A DNA stretch of 64,000 nt from Akebia trifoliata (lineage: Eukaryota; Streptophyta; Magnoliopsida; Ranunculales; Lardizabalaceae): NCBI GenBank assembly GCA_017979445.1, contig CM030718.1, positions 27,089,021-27,153,020 on the forward strand, read 5' to 3'. The position numbers were made by a program, and so were the translations under genes. Numbering within the stretch: position 1 is the stretch's first letter; every line of letters starts with the position of its first letter. Below the pieces are notes generated by a model. That model was given only the letters and a program-made list of their open reading frames with translations, made no database searches and was not told where the DNA came from. Positions 10,143 to 21,667 of the stretch are shown here, piece by piece.

Positions 10143-11770
10143 TGGTTAAAGGAAATGAGTGTTTAGGGAAGCAGTACTTTGAGAAAGGTGACAGTTTTTT
10201 CTGAGAAGGCATTCAATTTGAGGTTTTTAATCTTGATAAAGCAAGGTGGCTAGAAAGGCCTTTTGAGTAAGATGAGGCGTGGGAGACAATTTGAGATAAG
10301 GATGGAGAGAGCTCTAGAATTTGATTGTTTTTTTAAGGAAAAATATAAGGTCTGTTGGGAGGTGATAGACAATGATTTCATGAAGTTGTTTAATGAATTT
10401 CAGGAAAAGGCCTTCCTTGATTATGGATCAAACTTCACTTTCACGGTCCTTATTTCTAAGAAAGAAGGGATGGAGGACATTTTGTCTATGAGAACCAAAT
10501 GTCTAGTGCAAAGTAACTACAAAATCATTGTGAAGCCAGACTTTGTCTGGTTCTACCACATATCATTGCTAGGGAGCAACGAGCCTTTGTGGAAGTTAGG
10601 AAAATCTTCAATGATGTCTTACTAGCAAACAAATACATCGACTCTAGGATTAATGGAGGAAATTCAGGGCTTAGTGTGCAAGATAAATATGAAGAAGTTC
10701 GAACAATCATGTGAATTGCAGTTTTTTGGACTTTATGATTCGTAAAATGGGGTTTGCCAATATGTTGAGGAGATAGATTATGAATGTGTGATCTCTTCTT
10801 CTCAATCCTTGTTAATAGTAGTCTAATGGAGTTCTTTAGGAGCTCAAATTATTTGAAGCAAGGAGATTTGTCGTCTACCTTTCTTTTTTTTATTGGTGGT
10901 GAAAACATTTGGGCAGATACTTTCAAAAGAAAGTAGTAGTAGTAGTGAGGGATCATATGTTGTTAAGTGTCCTGGGTTTATGATAGATAAACATTGAGAA
11001 GAACAAAATGTATGGAATGGGATGTATTAAGGTCCATGGGCCTAAAAATCATGGTCATGAGGTGAGGGTTGCCTTCTCCTTATATGCCGTAGGGATGGGG
11101 CACCCATAGGTGATGTGAGACTATCATTCTAACTCCCTCCCTCACGTGGGGCACCATGTGCAGAGGCAAGGGAAACGCTTCCACACATCCAGAAATAGAC
11201 GGGCCCAACTCTGATACCATATTGAGGTCCACGGGTCTAACTCAATTGCAAAACCATGGTCATAAGGTGAGGGTTGTCTTCTTATATGCTGCATGAATTG
11301 GGCTCCCACAGGCGATGTGAGACTATCATTCTAACAAGATGTAATGGAGAAATGAATGGTTTTACTCAAGTGTTAGGTTACAAAGTGGGGGCACTTCCCC
11401 AGTTTCTTACTTTCCTTTTTCTTTGGGAACTCGGTATATATAGTGTAAAATCAGTATGGATCTTGTTTTTGAAAGGGCTGATTGAAGTCTAGCTTCATGG
11501 AAAAGCCAATTTTTCTCAAAATGTGGGCGGCTGACTCTAATTGAAAGTGTCTTCGTGTATTATATGTATTTGTTCCCGATTCCGTTTAAGGTGGCTAATG
11601 ATCTTGCAAAGAGAATAAAAGATTTGATGGGATAATAGTGCAAAAACTCCTAAATACTTAGTTAAGAGATTAGTGGGTTTTTTGGGTCCATTGGAGTTGA
11701 ATGCATTGAAGCCGAAAGTTGCTCTTTTGTAGCACATTAGGGATGTTTGAGGCATAGTTCTTAATAATTT
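10143..11770 (+). pseudogene. L1-type LINE reverse transcriptase relic (copy A)
   Basis: Plant LINE reverse-transcriptase motifs can be read through frameshifts. A KVCWEVIDNDFMKLFNEF segment (10345-10401) is followed by a PKK-like ISKKEGMEDI. The region near 10570-10640 corresponds to EQRAFVE/LLAN. About 10850 reads LKQGDLSS, the counterpart of the GLRQGDPLSPF motif, and about 11530-11620 reads RLTLIES..YMYLFPIPFKVAND. These are conserved in plant non-LTR retrotransposons. Stops are frequent and a TRIM interrupts it at 11027-11337, so it is inactive. 11771-12165 is shared with copy B but not recognisable. Confidence 0.8.
11027..11337 (-). mobile_element. TRIM (terminal-repeat retrotransposon in miniature)
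   Basis: Two direct repeats of about 107-118 bp (11027-11133 and 11220-11337) flank an 86-bp interior. Read on the minus strand each begins GTTAGAATGATAGTCTCACA. Directly after the 5' LTR comes TGGTATCAGAGTTGGGCCC (11201-11219), complementary in its first 11 bases to the 3' end of plant initiator tRNA-Met, the standard primer site. A purine tract (GTGAGGGAGGGAG) precedes the 3' LTR. A direct repeat GATGTA flanks the insertion (11021-11026, 11338-11343), and copy B has the empty site (GAAGTA near 15200). It has no ORF and is nonautonomous. Confidence 0.8.
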
Positions 11771-13025
11771 TGTAGGTTGGGATGGGGAAATGTTGTAGTT
11801 TTTTTTTTACATAAATTGATTACAAATCATGGTAAAACATGATACTCTCATCTTTTTTTTTCCTCCTTTAGTGAGAATGGTAAAAATATGAATCAAATTT
11901 ACTGATTAGTATTCATGAATCAAATATATAGTCATATTTTATTTAAGTATTATAATTAATATCTATATTTCAAGATTTATTCAAGGATGATGTGGTGATT
12001 TTTTTACACCAGCTGTCGCACACCCTCATTTATCCCAACTTGGGCGATATAGCGTAAATGAAACAATACATTGGTGGAGTTTATACAAAATTTAATCACT
12101 GAACTACAACATTTTGGAATACAACGTTGGTGATGATCTATATAATTTTAGATATTTCATTTAGGGTTGGGATCAGTATACTCATGAAGGTGGACTCATA
12201 TGTTCACACAAAATCTCTGCCATGTATATGTAAGATCCAACGGTTAAGACTAATCTTAGAGATTCGTAAAATATTCTCAGGATTCTACTTGATGGCAATA
12301 TTCTTGTTATGGGGATAATTCTAAAAAGAATTGAAAAGACTAAAGAAGATCAAGATATGGTATAAAGATAAGTTTGGAAGAGTGGATAGAAAAAAGAAGA
12401 GGTTTTCGAAGTAATACAAGAATTGTATAGAAAAGAGGAATTGGTTGGGTTCTTACAAAGGGAAATATTATAATAGTGAATTAATAAGAAGAGTTCCTAA
12501 AGTCTCTTTGGGGTAACTGTGTGTCTGGTGAAAGTGATACTACATAAGCAATTCTGTTGGATGCGTTTCCTTAAGAATTATGATTATGTAATTTATCATT
12601 TGGTAATCATGCTTAAGAAGTGCTTTTTATTTTTGGGAGTGGGTGGGGGTCTAGAAGTGGGAGTAATTGTTTGAAAATGGATTACATACATTAAATTATT
12701 TATAAATGGCATTAGTGCCCCTTAAAAGAGTGATGAAGTTGCTATCACATGGTGAGAGACATGACTATTATCATCACATGAGGGGGAGGGGGGGACAAGC
12801 CTTTTATAAGGGTTTAAAGGGGTAAGCATAGAAAGATAGTAAACGTAGAGGGGTACTATTAAGAAAGGAGGAGGGGAGAGAGAGGAAAGACAATAAAGTT
12901 GAAGGGGGGAGAAGATGAAAAATAATAAAGTGGGTTTGTGTGGATCCCACTCATTTCTCTCAATCTTTGTATCCCATAAAGTTATAGTTCAAGTGGGTTC
13001 CACTGTTGCGTTTTATTATATATAT

Positions 13026-13562
13026 AGGGAAATACTAATGTCCAATACCTCATGTGGGTTTTAGCATCGTCCAATATCTTTTTTTTTTCCAGTAATGGTC
13101 TTGGTATTTTTTCTTTTAGTGAAAGAGGTAAGGGTGCTTTGATATTTAAGTAATGACACTTTTGTAAATATCAAAAATCTTTTTGGTATTTATGTAAGTG
13201 TTTATAATATTTATTGCACGACTATTTCTTATATTAAATTAAAATATCAAATAATCATATCTTTTTAAGAAGGTATGAATACTTTGGTACTTGTGCATTA
13301 ATTATTATATGTTTGTTTTTTCTTAGAACTGTAAGCGCATTTTGATTTTTTAATTTAATATAATAAATGCTTGTGTATTAAATGTTATAAATGCTTGAAT
13401 AAATATCAATGAAAATTTTGATATTTACAAAAATGTCATTGCACAAGTACCAGAGTGCCTTTACCTCTTTTACTTAAAGACAATAACTAAGAGTATTATT
13501 GGAAAAGAAAAATACTGGTTGATATTAATGTCTTCTTAAGGTCTTGGACGTTAGTATTCCCA
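13026..13562. mobile_element. MITE with GGGAATACTAATGTCC ends (copy B)
   Basis: This is the counterpart of 4156-4555, with left end GGGAAATACTAATGTCC and right end GGACGTTAGTATTCCCA. It is about 140 bp longer in the loop because of extra AT-rich sequence around 13185-13375. It sits between TA microsatellites in the same flanking palindrome as copy A. Confidence 0.75.
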
Positions 13563-13772
13563 TATATATATATATATATATATATAATAAAACACAACGG
13601 TGGACCCCACTCTGCTACAGTTTTGTGAGGTATAAAGATTGAGACAAATGATTGGGGTCCGCACAACCCCACTTTATTTTGTTTCCTCTTCTTCCCACTT
13701 CAATTTTATTGTCTTTCCTCTCCTCCTTCCCTTTTTCGATAATATCCCTCTAATTTTACTATCTTTCCTTGC

Positions 13773-13803
<31 letters not shown>

Positions 13804-14229
13804 CGAGATTACTATTATCATATATGCATATCACGAAAATATGTGAGAAGAATTGTTGATTTGTGAAGGTAATTTTGACATTTTATATAATGGAAAACAA
13901 GAAAATGAAGTTCGGCACACGTTTGACGGGTATAAGCATTGTTTGCAAGCACATGAAGCCAAAAGCAGGTTTGAGTCACTTCTCGCTTTTGTGAGAGACC
14001 AGAATCAGGAATGATACCAAATAATCGTTTCTGTGCCAATCTTGCTTTTGAGTTCTAAGAAGCGGGCTCTAACTAGCAGTTCTAATTACCATTGAGAGTT
14101 TCAAAGATGGGAAAAATTAATTGAAAGTATAAAGCCTTGGTAAGAATTCTGAGAGGGGATAACAACACTGCCACCGAGGCATATTTGCAATGATGCATGC
14201 TATGCACCTTTCTACAATGATGCAGTTGC

Positions 14230-15660
14230 AGCCAACTAATCCATAAAAAAAAGGAAAGAGGGGTTAACAACACCCAAGTTTTTCCACAGGCCAACGCCTT
14301 AAAAAATTGATACCAAGTTTAGGATTAATGGGAATGCGGTGAAAGGAAATGAGCGTTTAGGGAAGGCAGAACTTTGTGAAAGATGAAGTTTTCTCTTAGA
14401 AGGTATTCGATTTGAGGTTTTTAATCTTGATAAAAGAAGGTGGCTGGAAAGGCCTTTTGAGGAAGATGAGGTGTGGGAGACAATTTGAGATATGGATGGA
14501 GAGAAAGTTCTGGAATCTGATTGTTTTTTTTTTATAGAATTTTATAAGGTCTGTTGGGAGGTGATAGACAATGATTTCAATGAAGTTGGTTCATGAATTT
14601 CAGGAAAAAGGCCTTCCTTAATTATGGATCAAACTTCACTTTCATGGTCGTTATTCCTTTTTGATGGTCCTTATTTCTAAGAAGCAAGGGATGGAGGACA
14701 GATGTTTTGGCTATGAGAACCAAATGTCTTGTGCAAAGTGACTACAAAATCATTGTGAATCAAGACTTTGTCTGGTTCTACCACCTATCATTGCTAGGGA
14801 TCAATGGGCCTTTGTGAAAGTTAGGAAAATCTTCAATGGTGTCTTAGTAGCAAACAAATACATAGACTCTAGGATTAATGGTGGAAATTCAGGGCTTAGT
14901 GTGTAAGATAAATATGGGGAAGCCCGAACAATCATATGAATTGCATTTTTTTTGTACTTTATGATTCGTAGAATGGGATTTGCTAATATGTTGAGGAGAT
15001 AGATTATGAATGTGTGATCTCTCCTTCTCAATCCTGGTTAGTAATAGTCGGATGGAGTTCTTTAGGATCTCAAATGGTTTGAAGCATGGAGATCGTTTGT
15101 TTCCATTTCTTTTTTTTTTCAAAAGCAGCAGTAGTAGTAGTAGTAGTAGGGTCTAGGATAAATAAACATTGAGAAGAACAAAATGTATGGAACGAATGGG
15201 AAGTAATGGAGAAATGAATGGTTTTACTTTAGTGTTATGTTGCAAAGTGAGCACTTCTCTAGTTTCTTACCTTCCGTTTTCTTTGGGAGCTCGGTATATT
15301 CTAAAATCGGTATGGATCTTCTTGTTGAAAATGCTAATTGAAGTCTGCTCTCATGGAAAGGCCTGTTTTTTCTCAAAATTTGTGAGACTGACTCTAATTG
15401 AAAGTGTCTTGGTGCTTTATATGTATTTGTTCCCGATTCCGTTTAAGGCGGCTAATGATATCGAAAGGAGAATAAGAGATTTTAATGGGATAACAGGGCA
15501 AAAACTCCCAAATACTTAGTTAAGAGATTTGTGGGTTTTACTATGTCCATCCATTGGGGTTTAATGCATTGAAGCCAAAAGTTGCTCTTTTGTAGCGCAT
15601 TAGGGATATTTGAGGCATAGTTCATAATTCTGTAGGGTGGGATAGGGAAATGTTGTAGTT
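14230..15660 (+). pseudogene. L1-type LINE reverse transcriptase relic (copy B)
   Basis: This region is homologous to 5500-5591 plus 10143-11770 without interruption. Readable pieces include FEVFNLDKRRWLERPFEEDE (about 14415-14475), KVCWEVIDNDF (about 14545) and GLKHGDRLFPFLFF (about 15075-15118, the GLRQGDPLSPF motif). RLTLIESVLVLYMYLFPIPF lies at about 15387-15446. Frameshifts and stops are frequent. The longest open segment (15169-15519, 116 codons) is only the tail of the reverse-transcriptase region. Confidence 0.8.
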
Positions 15661-16562
15661 TATTTATTTTATAACATCAATTGGTTACAAATCATGGAAA
15701 AACATGATACTCTCATATTTTTTCCCTCCTTTAATGAGGATGGTAAGAATACAAATCGAATTTACTGAGTTGTATTCATGGATGGAATTTAAAGCCATAT
15801 TTTATTTAAGTATTATAATTTATATCTATATTTTCAAGATTCATTCAAGGATGATGTGGCAATTTTTTTTACACCCTCCTTTATCCTGGCTTAGGGCGAG
15901 ATGTAGCGTGAAAGAAACAACTCATTAGCAGGTTTATACAGAATTTAATCACTCAACTACAACATTTTGGAATACAGCTTTGGTGATGATCTATGTAATT
16001 TTAAATATTTCATTTATTGAATCCAGGTTGATTCAGTAACTAAGAACATGATCCAATAAGTCATGGATATTAGATATGTTTCAAATCAAGCCTGACCCAA
16101 TCCGTATCCAACCCATTTACAGACCTATTCCTGGCATTTTAGTTGAGGTAGTTAGGCTTACCAGTGCCAATGTGGTTGACGGTTTAGGTTTGTTGTATCT
16201 CTTGTTCCCTTTTGACTACCAAACTATACTTCGAATTTTAAAGCTTTCCCATCGCTTTCTGTTATAATAAGTAGTTGACCCTTCTCTACTTGAAACAAAT
16301 TAGTTTCATTAAACTATACTGCCCAACTCAGTTTATTGGGAACCATTGTAAGCTCCCGACCATTGGATGGTCCTCGAGATTCAAAACTGAAATATATTTT
16401 CAAACACTCTTGCCCACAAAGGGTATGATATAGAACACACGTCAGCATACATATGGGTAGATGGATGTTTGAAAACTGAACTCTTTCCTCTCTTGTCATC
16501 GATGTAGATTTGTTGAAGACAGTTCTACTTACCATCCTTCCCTCTCTTTTAACTACTAGTAT

Positions 16563-16577
16563 GTTTTATATATAAAG
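16563..16577 (+). promoter_or_regulatory. Candidate TATA box for the 16618 ORF
   Basis: TTTTATATATAAAG lies about 45 bases upstream of the ATG at 16618. This would give a very short leader if initiation is about 30 bases downstream. Composition in AT-rich DNA makes chance occurrence possible. Confidence 0.3.
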
Positions 16578-16617
16578 TTATAGAATCTTGAATGAAGTTT
16601 AAAATGAGCAACAAAGA

Positions 16618-16989
16618 ATGGCTGCTTCAATAGAGCGAGAAGGATCAAGTAAAGGACTAGAAGATGAAGATGAAGATGAAGATGAAGATGAACTATTCGA
16701 GATCGATCTTGAGGTAGTCGACAACATCCCTCCGCCACGATATTATTGGGAAGGTTATTCTACTGCGACTGGGAATGCTCTTCTAGCCAATTGTCTTTTG
16801 CCCATTGCAGGCATTTCGAGTGCCATTCCCATCAAATCAAACAGTTGGGAAGAGTCCTCGGTGGAGATGAAGAATGTATCAAATATTGTTTTGATCATAG
16901 AGCCTGTACCAGTGAAGTGTATATGGCAAGACTTCCACCTAAAAAAATATCGATTCTCGGATAGAACCCATGAATGGACCTTGAGTTAA
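16618..16989 (+). CDS. Small acidic protein, hypothetical
   Basis: This 123-codon ORF starts at an ATG in acceptable context (AAAGAATGGCT, G at +4) and stops with TAA. Residues 15-25 are an Asp/Glu run made by a GATGAA trinucleotide-pair repeat. Residues 26-73 look the most protein-like, with a LFEIDLEVVDNIPPP stretch followed by YYWEGY and ATGNALLANCLLPIAG. After about residue 76 the sequence loses that character, and another frame stays open to 16964, so a frameshift there is possible. No signal peptide or membrane segment is evident. I do not recognise the family. It could be a real small gene, a first exon, or a decayed copy. Confidence 0.45.
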   Translation: MAASIEREGSSKGLEDEDEDEDEDELFEIDLEVVDNIPPPRYYWEGYSTATGNALLANCLLPIAGISSAIPIKSNSWEESSVEMKNVSNIVLIIEPVPVKCIWQDFHLKKYRFSDRTHEWTLS

Positions 16990-17394
16990 ATATCCGAAAA
17001 CAGTGTGTTTTTAGTTGTCTATTGTGAAGATGATCAGCAAGAATCGGTTGTAAATTAGGCTATGATTATTCCAAAAAATTAGGGGAAGTTACGTTCCTTT
17101 TATTGTTTCTGTTTAAGATCACGGCTTCGGTTAATTTAAGTGTGTTAGTAAAGAAAATGGTTAATTTTTTTTTCGAAAATTAATTAGAAAAATAAATTAT
17201 GTAGCTACAAATGTTGGATTCAAGGTATACAGATGGTAGCCACCTTTGATTTAACAATTGTATCGTAATTGGAAGAAAAGAATTGGTAGTTTGTTGTTTG
17301 CGGATGCTTGGTTGCAACACCTTAACGTGGGCCTCCATGTAAAAAGATAAAGAAAAGGGTCTGATATTTTATGGCAAAATATCCCACAAAAAGT
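16990..17394. other. Intergenic, nothing recognised
   Basis: AT-rich sequence downstream of the acidic ORF. The first 100-200 bases may be its 3' UTR. No repeat or coding signal was seen. Confidence 0.3.
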
Positions 17395-17905
17395 AAAATA
17401 AAAAATAGAATTACTATTGGCACCCCAACTTTTACTTATTACACACACCCAATTAAAAATTAATAAAATAAGTGAAGGGATTTTTCTCAAAAATGCATGC
17501 AATTTATGTCAAATTCCCATTTTAGTACACTGTTCGTTTTAATTCCCAAAACATTCATTTCGAGTGAATTTATCACTTTTTTAATCGATGGATTTGCTAG
17601 TATATTTACTAATTCGTAGATATTGAAAGTGTCAAATGCATGAGTTTGTAGATTATAAAAATGACGATTGCATGTTTTGGAAATTAAAATGAACTATGTT
17701 TCAAACTTGGAATTTCGTCATATTCAACACATAATTGTAAACAACTACTCAAATTGTTTGAGCGAATGTTATAATATGGAGATTATAATTTGAGCCAAAC
17801 CTTTATAATATTTGAAGAGTGTTTTAATCTTTAATTGGAGTGATAAATAATTTAAGAAATTGGGGTGTAATAAGTAAAAGTTAGGGTTTGGATACTACCT
17901 CTTAA
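17395..17905. mobile_element. TIR element, CACCCCAACTTTTACTT family, member 1
   Basis: The left end reads ATTACTATTGGCACCCCAAC followed by TTTTACTTATTACAC. The right end is the imperfect reverse complement (GTGTAATAAGTAAAAGTTAG, then GGTTTGGATACTACC). The interior (17500-17700) resembles 41940-42140 of the related element at 41708-42632. There is no ORF and target duplications are not clear. Confidence 0.6.
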
Positions 17906-20042
17906 AAAAGGTAAAATGGCTAGTAAGGTAAAATGACCAGTTAACAGAAGCTCTCCTTTTCCCTTCTCTCCAACCCTAGATTCCACCCCCATCATTTTTC
18001 ATGCATGGAAATTTAAAGGGAAATTACTCAAAGAACTCTCGCGGAAGGGTTTATATTTTTTTTTCTTCTAAATAATCCCTAAGTCTTGTGAGATTGATAG
18101 GTCATTTAGTAAATATTTTATTTCATAATGGTTCTTTGTATTGTCGAGTTCATAATTTTTACTGTTGATTTTGATCCTTTTTTATTTAATGTTGAGTTCA
18201 CCACTTTTTGTTTAGTGTTGAATTAGACGTTTTTTTAATTATTGTCAAGTTCACCCTTTTTTTATTTATTATTATATAAAAAGTGGTGAATTTGACATTG
18301 GTAAAACCATTCATTTTCAATTTTTGAATTTTTCTGACTAAAATATATAGAAAGATTGACTAAAAACTTGAGATAATGACTTGTTTAAATGATTTCAACC
18401 CAAAAGAATCATTATTGATCGATTTTCATTCAAAAACTAAGAAGAAAATAAAAAAAACTTAGTTTTTTTTACATATATCTTCAAAATATTTAAAAAAATC
18501 TTTGAAAATGACTTCTTTTTTCTTAAATCTTTTCTAACAGAATAGAGTCTCCAAAATTAGATTGAGATATTAAAAATCCAATTTTTGGATGAAAAAGATG
18601 GATTTGAATGGTTAGGACATTTAATAGTGAGAAATGTGGGAGATGAGTTCTAGAGACCATTTATAAAGAAAAAGTTGCAACCAGTGAAAACTTAGGGACT
18701 AGTTAGAAAGAAGTCCCTTGGCGAGGGTCCTTTAAGTTTTCCAAATCTAAACCACCTTTCATGCGGACGAATTCACACAACAGACCCCATTGGGCCCCTG
18801 GCTCGATTCACGAGTCGACTCGATTCGGCTTGGCTTGGCTTCCCATTTACCCCGATTAGCTGAGCTCAGCCAATTTGCGGGTTTTCCGATTTCTACACCC
18901 CCCGACAAAAAATGGTGGCGGATCTCCACTTTTCTACCCCCACTTTATTTGATTCCCATTTTCAAACAACCTATTGGATTTCTAACACTTTTTTTTAGCT
19001 CGTCAAGTCTTCAAAAGAAACCAAAAGAAAAAAGTGCAAAATTACAAAAAAGGACATGAAAAATACTGAAATAACCATGTTATACCCATTTTAAAAATAT
19101 TTGCCCAATGGGGTATATCTTAATTTTGGTATTCTATTTAGAAAAAAAATAAAAAAAAATATTTTACATGATTTAATAATTTTTTCTAGACTCAGATGAC
19201 TCTAACACCATCGGAATCTTGAAGGTGGTTGAGTGAGATAGTCAATCTCATTAACTCATCTGAGGTTCAATATGGTTCATTTGATATATTGAAAATGTCG
19301 CTTGAGTTTATTAAAACTTAATGGAATCAATATACATTAATTGTTTTTTGATATAAAATAAAATAATTAATTTCCTTAATACTTTGAAGATTTCTTATCA
19401 TTCACTTAGCAACCAAAATGTGTGTTAATTTTACCATATGAATTGGGGTGCTCTAAGGAAAAGTTGGTGTGGTAATAGAATCTCTCTAAAAAAAATATAA
19501 TTATTTAAATACAAGTATAAATTAATAAATTATTTTAAACAGATTTAAATTATTTGACCCATCCAAAATGAAATAACTCAGACGTCAACTTAGTATCCCC
19601 GAGAGCAAGACAAGATTAGATACATGGTTTTAAAATTGTAGAGGCAATTTTTGTGATTACCTTGAGATCTGCAAGCACCTTGTAGGTAGACCTTCAATTC
19701 TTTGGAGCTCCCCCTTCTACTTATTCTACAGAGTCTCCGATGCCAAAATTAGACCTTAGAATAAGAATATAGAAGGTTTAAGAGCAAGAATCTCATACTT
19801 CTCATTAACATGTAGTTGCCCTTTTATAAAGACATTTCCTATTCCATATTATTCTCCTTAAGCAACCTTCCTATCTTTGAAGTTTATCCTTTTTGAGTCA
19901 TTTCTTATTTGATAACTTGCTAACGACAAAATTCTTCTAAAATCATGCTCAAATCTCGCTAAATTCAGGATTTTGCGTGATCTACTAAGATACATCATTT
20001 GAGAGAAGGTTTTCTTGACCTTATATGTCTTCTGGTGTCCGA
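17906..20042. other. Intergenic with weak repeat traces
   Basis: AT-rich. At 18130-18300 there are repeated GAGTTCACC-type phrases. A lone right end of the CACCCCAACTTTTACTT element family is seen at about 19440-19490 without a partner. 19580-20040 resembles a degraded retroelement flank. The 89-codon ORF at 18790-19059 is low-complexity and not credible. No gene was recognised. Confidence 0.3.
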
Positions 20043-20310
20043 CCTATGAACTTGGCTCCCTCGACCTTTTGCCTTATGGTACCCAACCTATGAGTTTGGC
20101 TTATACCCGACCTTATGTCTTATGATACCTGACCTATGCCTTATGCCTAACCTATGAGCTTGGCTCAACCTGACCTTGTGCCTTATGGTACCCGACATAT
20201 GAGCTTGGCTCTCACGAAGGCCTTATGCTTATACTCGACTTATGAGTTTGGCTCAACCCAATCTTATGTCTCATACCTCAAACTATGCCTTATGCCTTAT
20301 CCCTTATAAC
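20043..20310. repeat. Minisatellite, unit about 44 bp, 5-6 degenerate copies
   Basis: The phrase CTATGAGCTTGGCTC and a following CGACCTTATGCCTTATG recur every 42-45 bases at about 20046, 20088, 20150, 20195 and 20238, with a truncated unit at 20132. Units differ by several bases. No reading frame is conserved. Confidence 0.7.
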
Positions 20311-20509
20311 CAGGCTTCAAAATCGGAACTATGTATCCCTATAGAACATGTGTAACCATATTAGGTTTTGCAAACTTATCCCTCTACAAAAATCATGAGA
20401 TATTGAACTTGTATTATTATGAGAACTTCATAAGAAGTGTATATAATAGTAAATTTAAGAAAATGCAAGTACAATGGATACTCTTTTTAGAAAAAATAAT
20501 TAAGAGTCA

Positions 20510-20697
20510 TGATTTTTTGACGACACCTCGAACATATGCTCCTTGACGTGGCATGGTCTAGAACCATATATTTTTTCCTTAGGATAAACAACTACACATA
20601 TTTATGGGGATGTACAGTTGTATATCCCAAGAAAAATCTATAGTTCTAGCCCATGCCACGTCAGGGAGTGTATGTAAGAAGGGGCGTCAGAAAATCA
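20510..20697. mobile_element. MITE with TGATTTT ends and shared central hairpin (1)
   Basis: The 188-bp imperfect palindrome runs from TGATTTTTTGACG to CGTCAGAAAATCA, with subterminal GACGTGGCATGG/CCATGCCACGTC. The centre, ACACATATTTATGGGGATGT through GTTGTATATCCCAAG, nearly matches the centre of 30774-30977. No target duplication is evident. Confidence 0.65.
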
Positions 20698-21402
20698 TTA
20701 TTCAATAATTAAATACCAATTCAAGATATACCCTTTATGCTAGATATTTTAAAAAGGATCACGACAAGGTAGGACATCCCAAAAAATTGTCTCATATTTC
20801 ACATCTACATGAGATATTTGTTACTTGTGGTTACTTAAGTATTTGATTTTCCGCAACAAAAAAAGTAAGGGACAATGACTTCGGTTATATATATAATCAA
20901 TGGGTGGTAGTGGGTTTGTTACGCCCTCCAAATTGGACTCTAACAAAAGTGATACAATTCTAAATTCTATGAATAAGTTGGACTTTAGATGTCATAACAG
21001 AGGTGATCAAGGCTTTAATTAAAGTGTAAGATATATCGATGGAAGATTATTTAGGATGAAATTTATGAAAATTGACTTTTTATTTGTTATTTTGCACAAA
21101 AGCATCTTGCCTAATTCACTAATTTGTGGGAAGATACTGAACTTTTGTATTTGAAAAATATTCTAAAAGGGCCCCTAAAGTAGATGACACACTGGTGAAA
21201 AGAAAATAATAAATTTAGGTTGTATGGATCATGGTGAAGCACGCTCATTGGAGAACATCATGACTTTAGAGTTTGATGAGACAAATCAATGGCTCTCATA
21301 CCATAATAGAAGTAAGTGCTAACTAGGATCTAAGATAACATGAATGGAGGTGATGAAGTCTATCAAGTATGACACAAGGATGGAGGATAACAATATTAAG
21401 AA
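20698..21402. other. Intergenic, nothing recognised
   Basis: AT-rich sequence without coding or repeat signal other than short A/T tracts. Confidence 0.3.
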
Positions 21403-21419
21403 AAGAAGAAATTTATGTT

Positions 21420-21650
21420 TTTTTTTTTGCTTATCTGTGAGTCCCCACCCTTCGGGTGAGACTAGTCCCACAATCACATGCACCGCTCCCTCAGAAAGTC
21501 CTACTTGCAATTGGTTGAGTCGAGGGTCAATCGAACTCTAGAGGGTGGCCTCACGGAATTCATAACTTCGTGGGGTTTCAAACACTTGACCTACCCTTTC
21601 TAAGGAGCTTATCAAGGCTTGGCTTGCCACTAGGCCAATCCCTTGGGGTT
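21420..21650 (-). mobile_element. tRNA-derived SINE, full length, 17-bp target duplication
   Basis: On the minus strand the head reads GGGATTGGCCTAGTGGCAAG (pol III box A type) and, about 40 bases on, GTGTTTGAAACCCC (box B type). It ends in a short A-run (T-run at 21420-21429 on plus). It is flanked by a perfect 17-bp direct repeat, AAGAAGAAATTTATGTT, at 21403-21419 and 21651-21667, the hallmark of LINE-driven insertion. It is related to the SINE at 40587. Confidence 0.85.
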
Positions 21651-21667
21651 AAGAAGAAATTTATGTT

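Larger units (their letters stand above)
3416..12165. repeat. Tandem duplication, copy A (LINE-containing unit)
   Basis: The sequence beginning CAATATTCTTGTTATGGGG at 3416 is repeated in the same orientation at 12296, and similarity runs collinearly to about 12165 (copy A) and 16018 (copy B). Copy A is longer because of the 4.5-kb LTR-element insertion (about 5592-10142), a 311-bp TRIM (11027-11337) and about 300 bp around 4762-5069 that copy B lacks. The shared unit is about 3.7-4 kb. Copies differ by many substitutions and small indels, so the duplication is old. Confidence 0.85.
12296..16018. repeat. Tandem duplication, copy B (LINE-containing unit)
   Basis: This is the second copy of the unit that starts at 3416, beginning CAATATTCTTGTTATGGGG. 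It is continuous where copy A is split by the LTR element and the TRIM, so it represents the state before those insertions. It ends near 16018, where similarity to copy A stops (about 12165). A 130-bp stretch (12166-12295) separates the copies. It carries (TA)n tracts at 13563-13586 and 13774-13800, and an (AGT)n tract at about 15126-15149. Confidence 0.85.

Noticed and set aside
10263..10625. 120-codon ORF as a host gene
   Set aside because: It is the decayed reverse-transcriptase region of an L1-type LINE, repeated at 14490-14800.
18790..19059. 89-codon ORF
   Set aside because: Low-complexity content, no domain, poor start context and no splice context.
20043..20310. Possible CRISPR-like or coding repeat
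   Set aside because: Units are contiguous degenerate 44-bp repeats without unique spacers and without a conserved frame, so it is an ordinary minisatellite.
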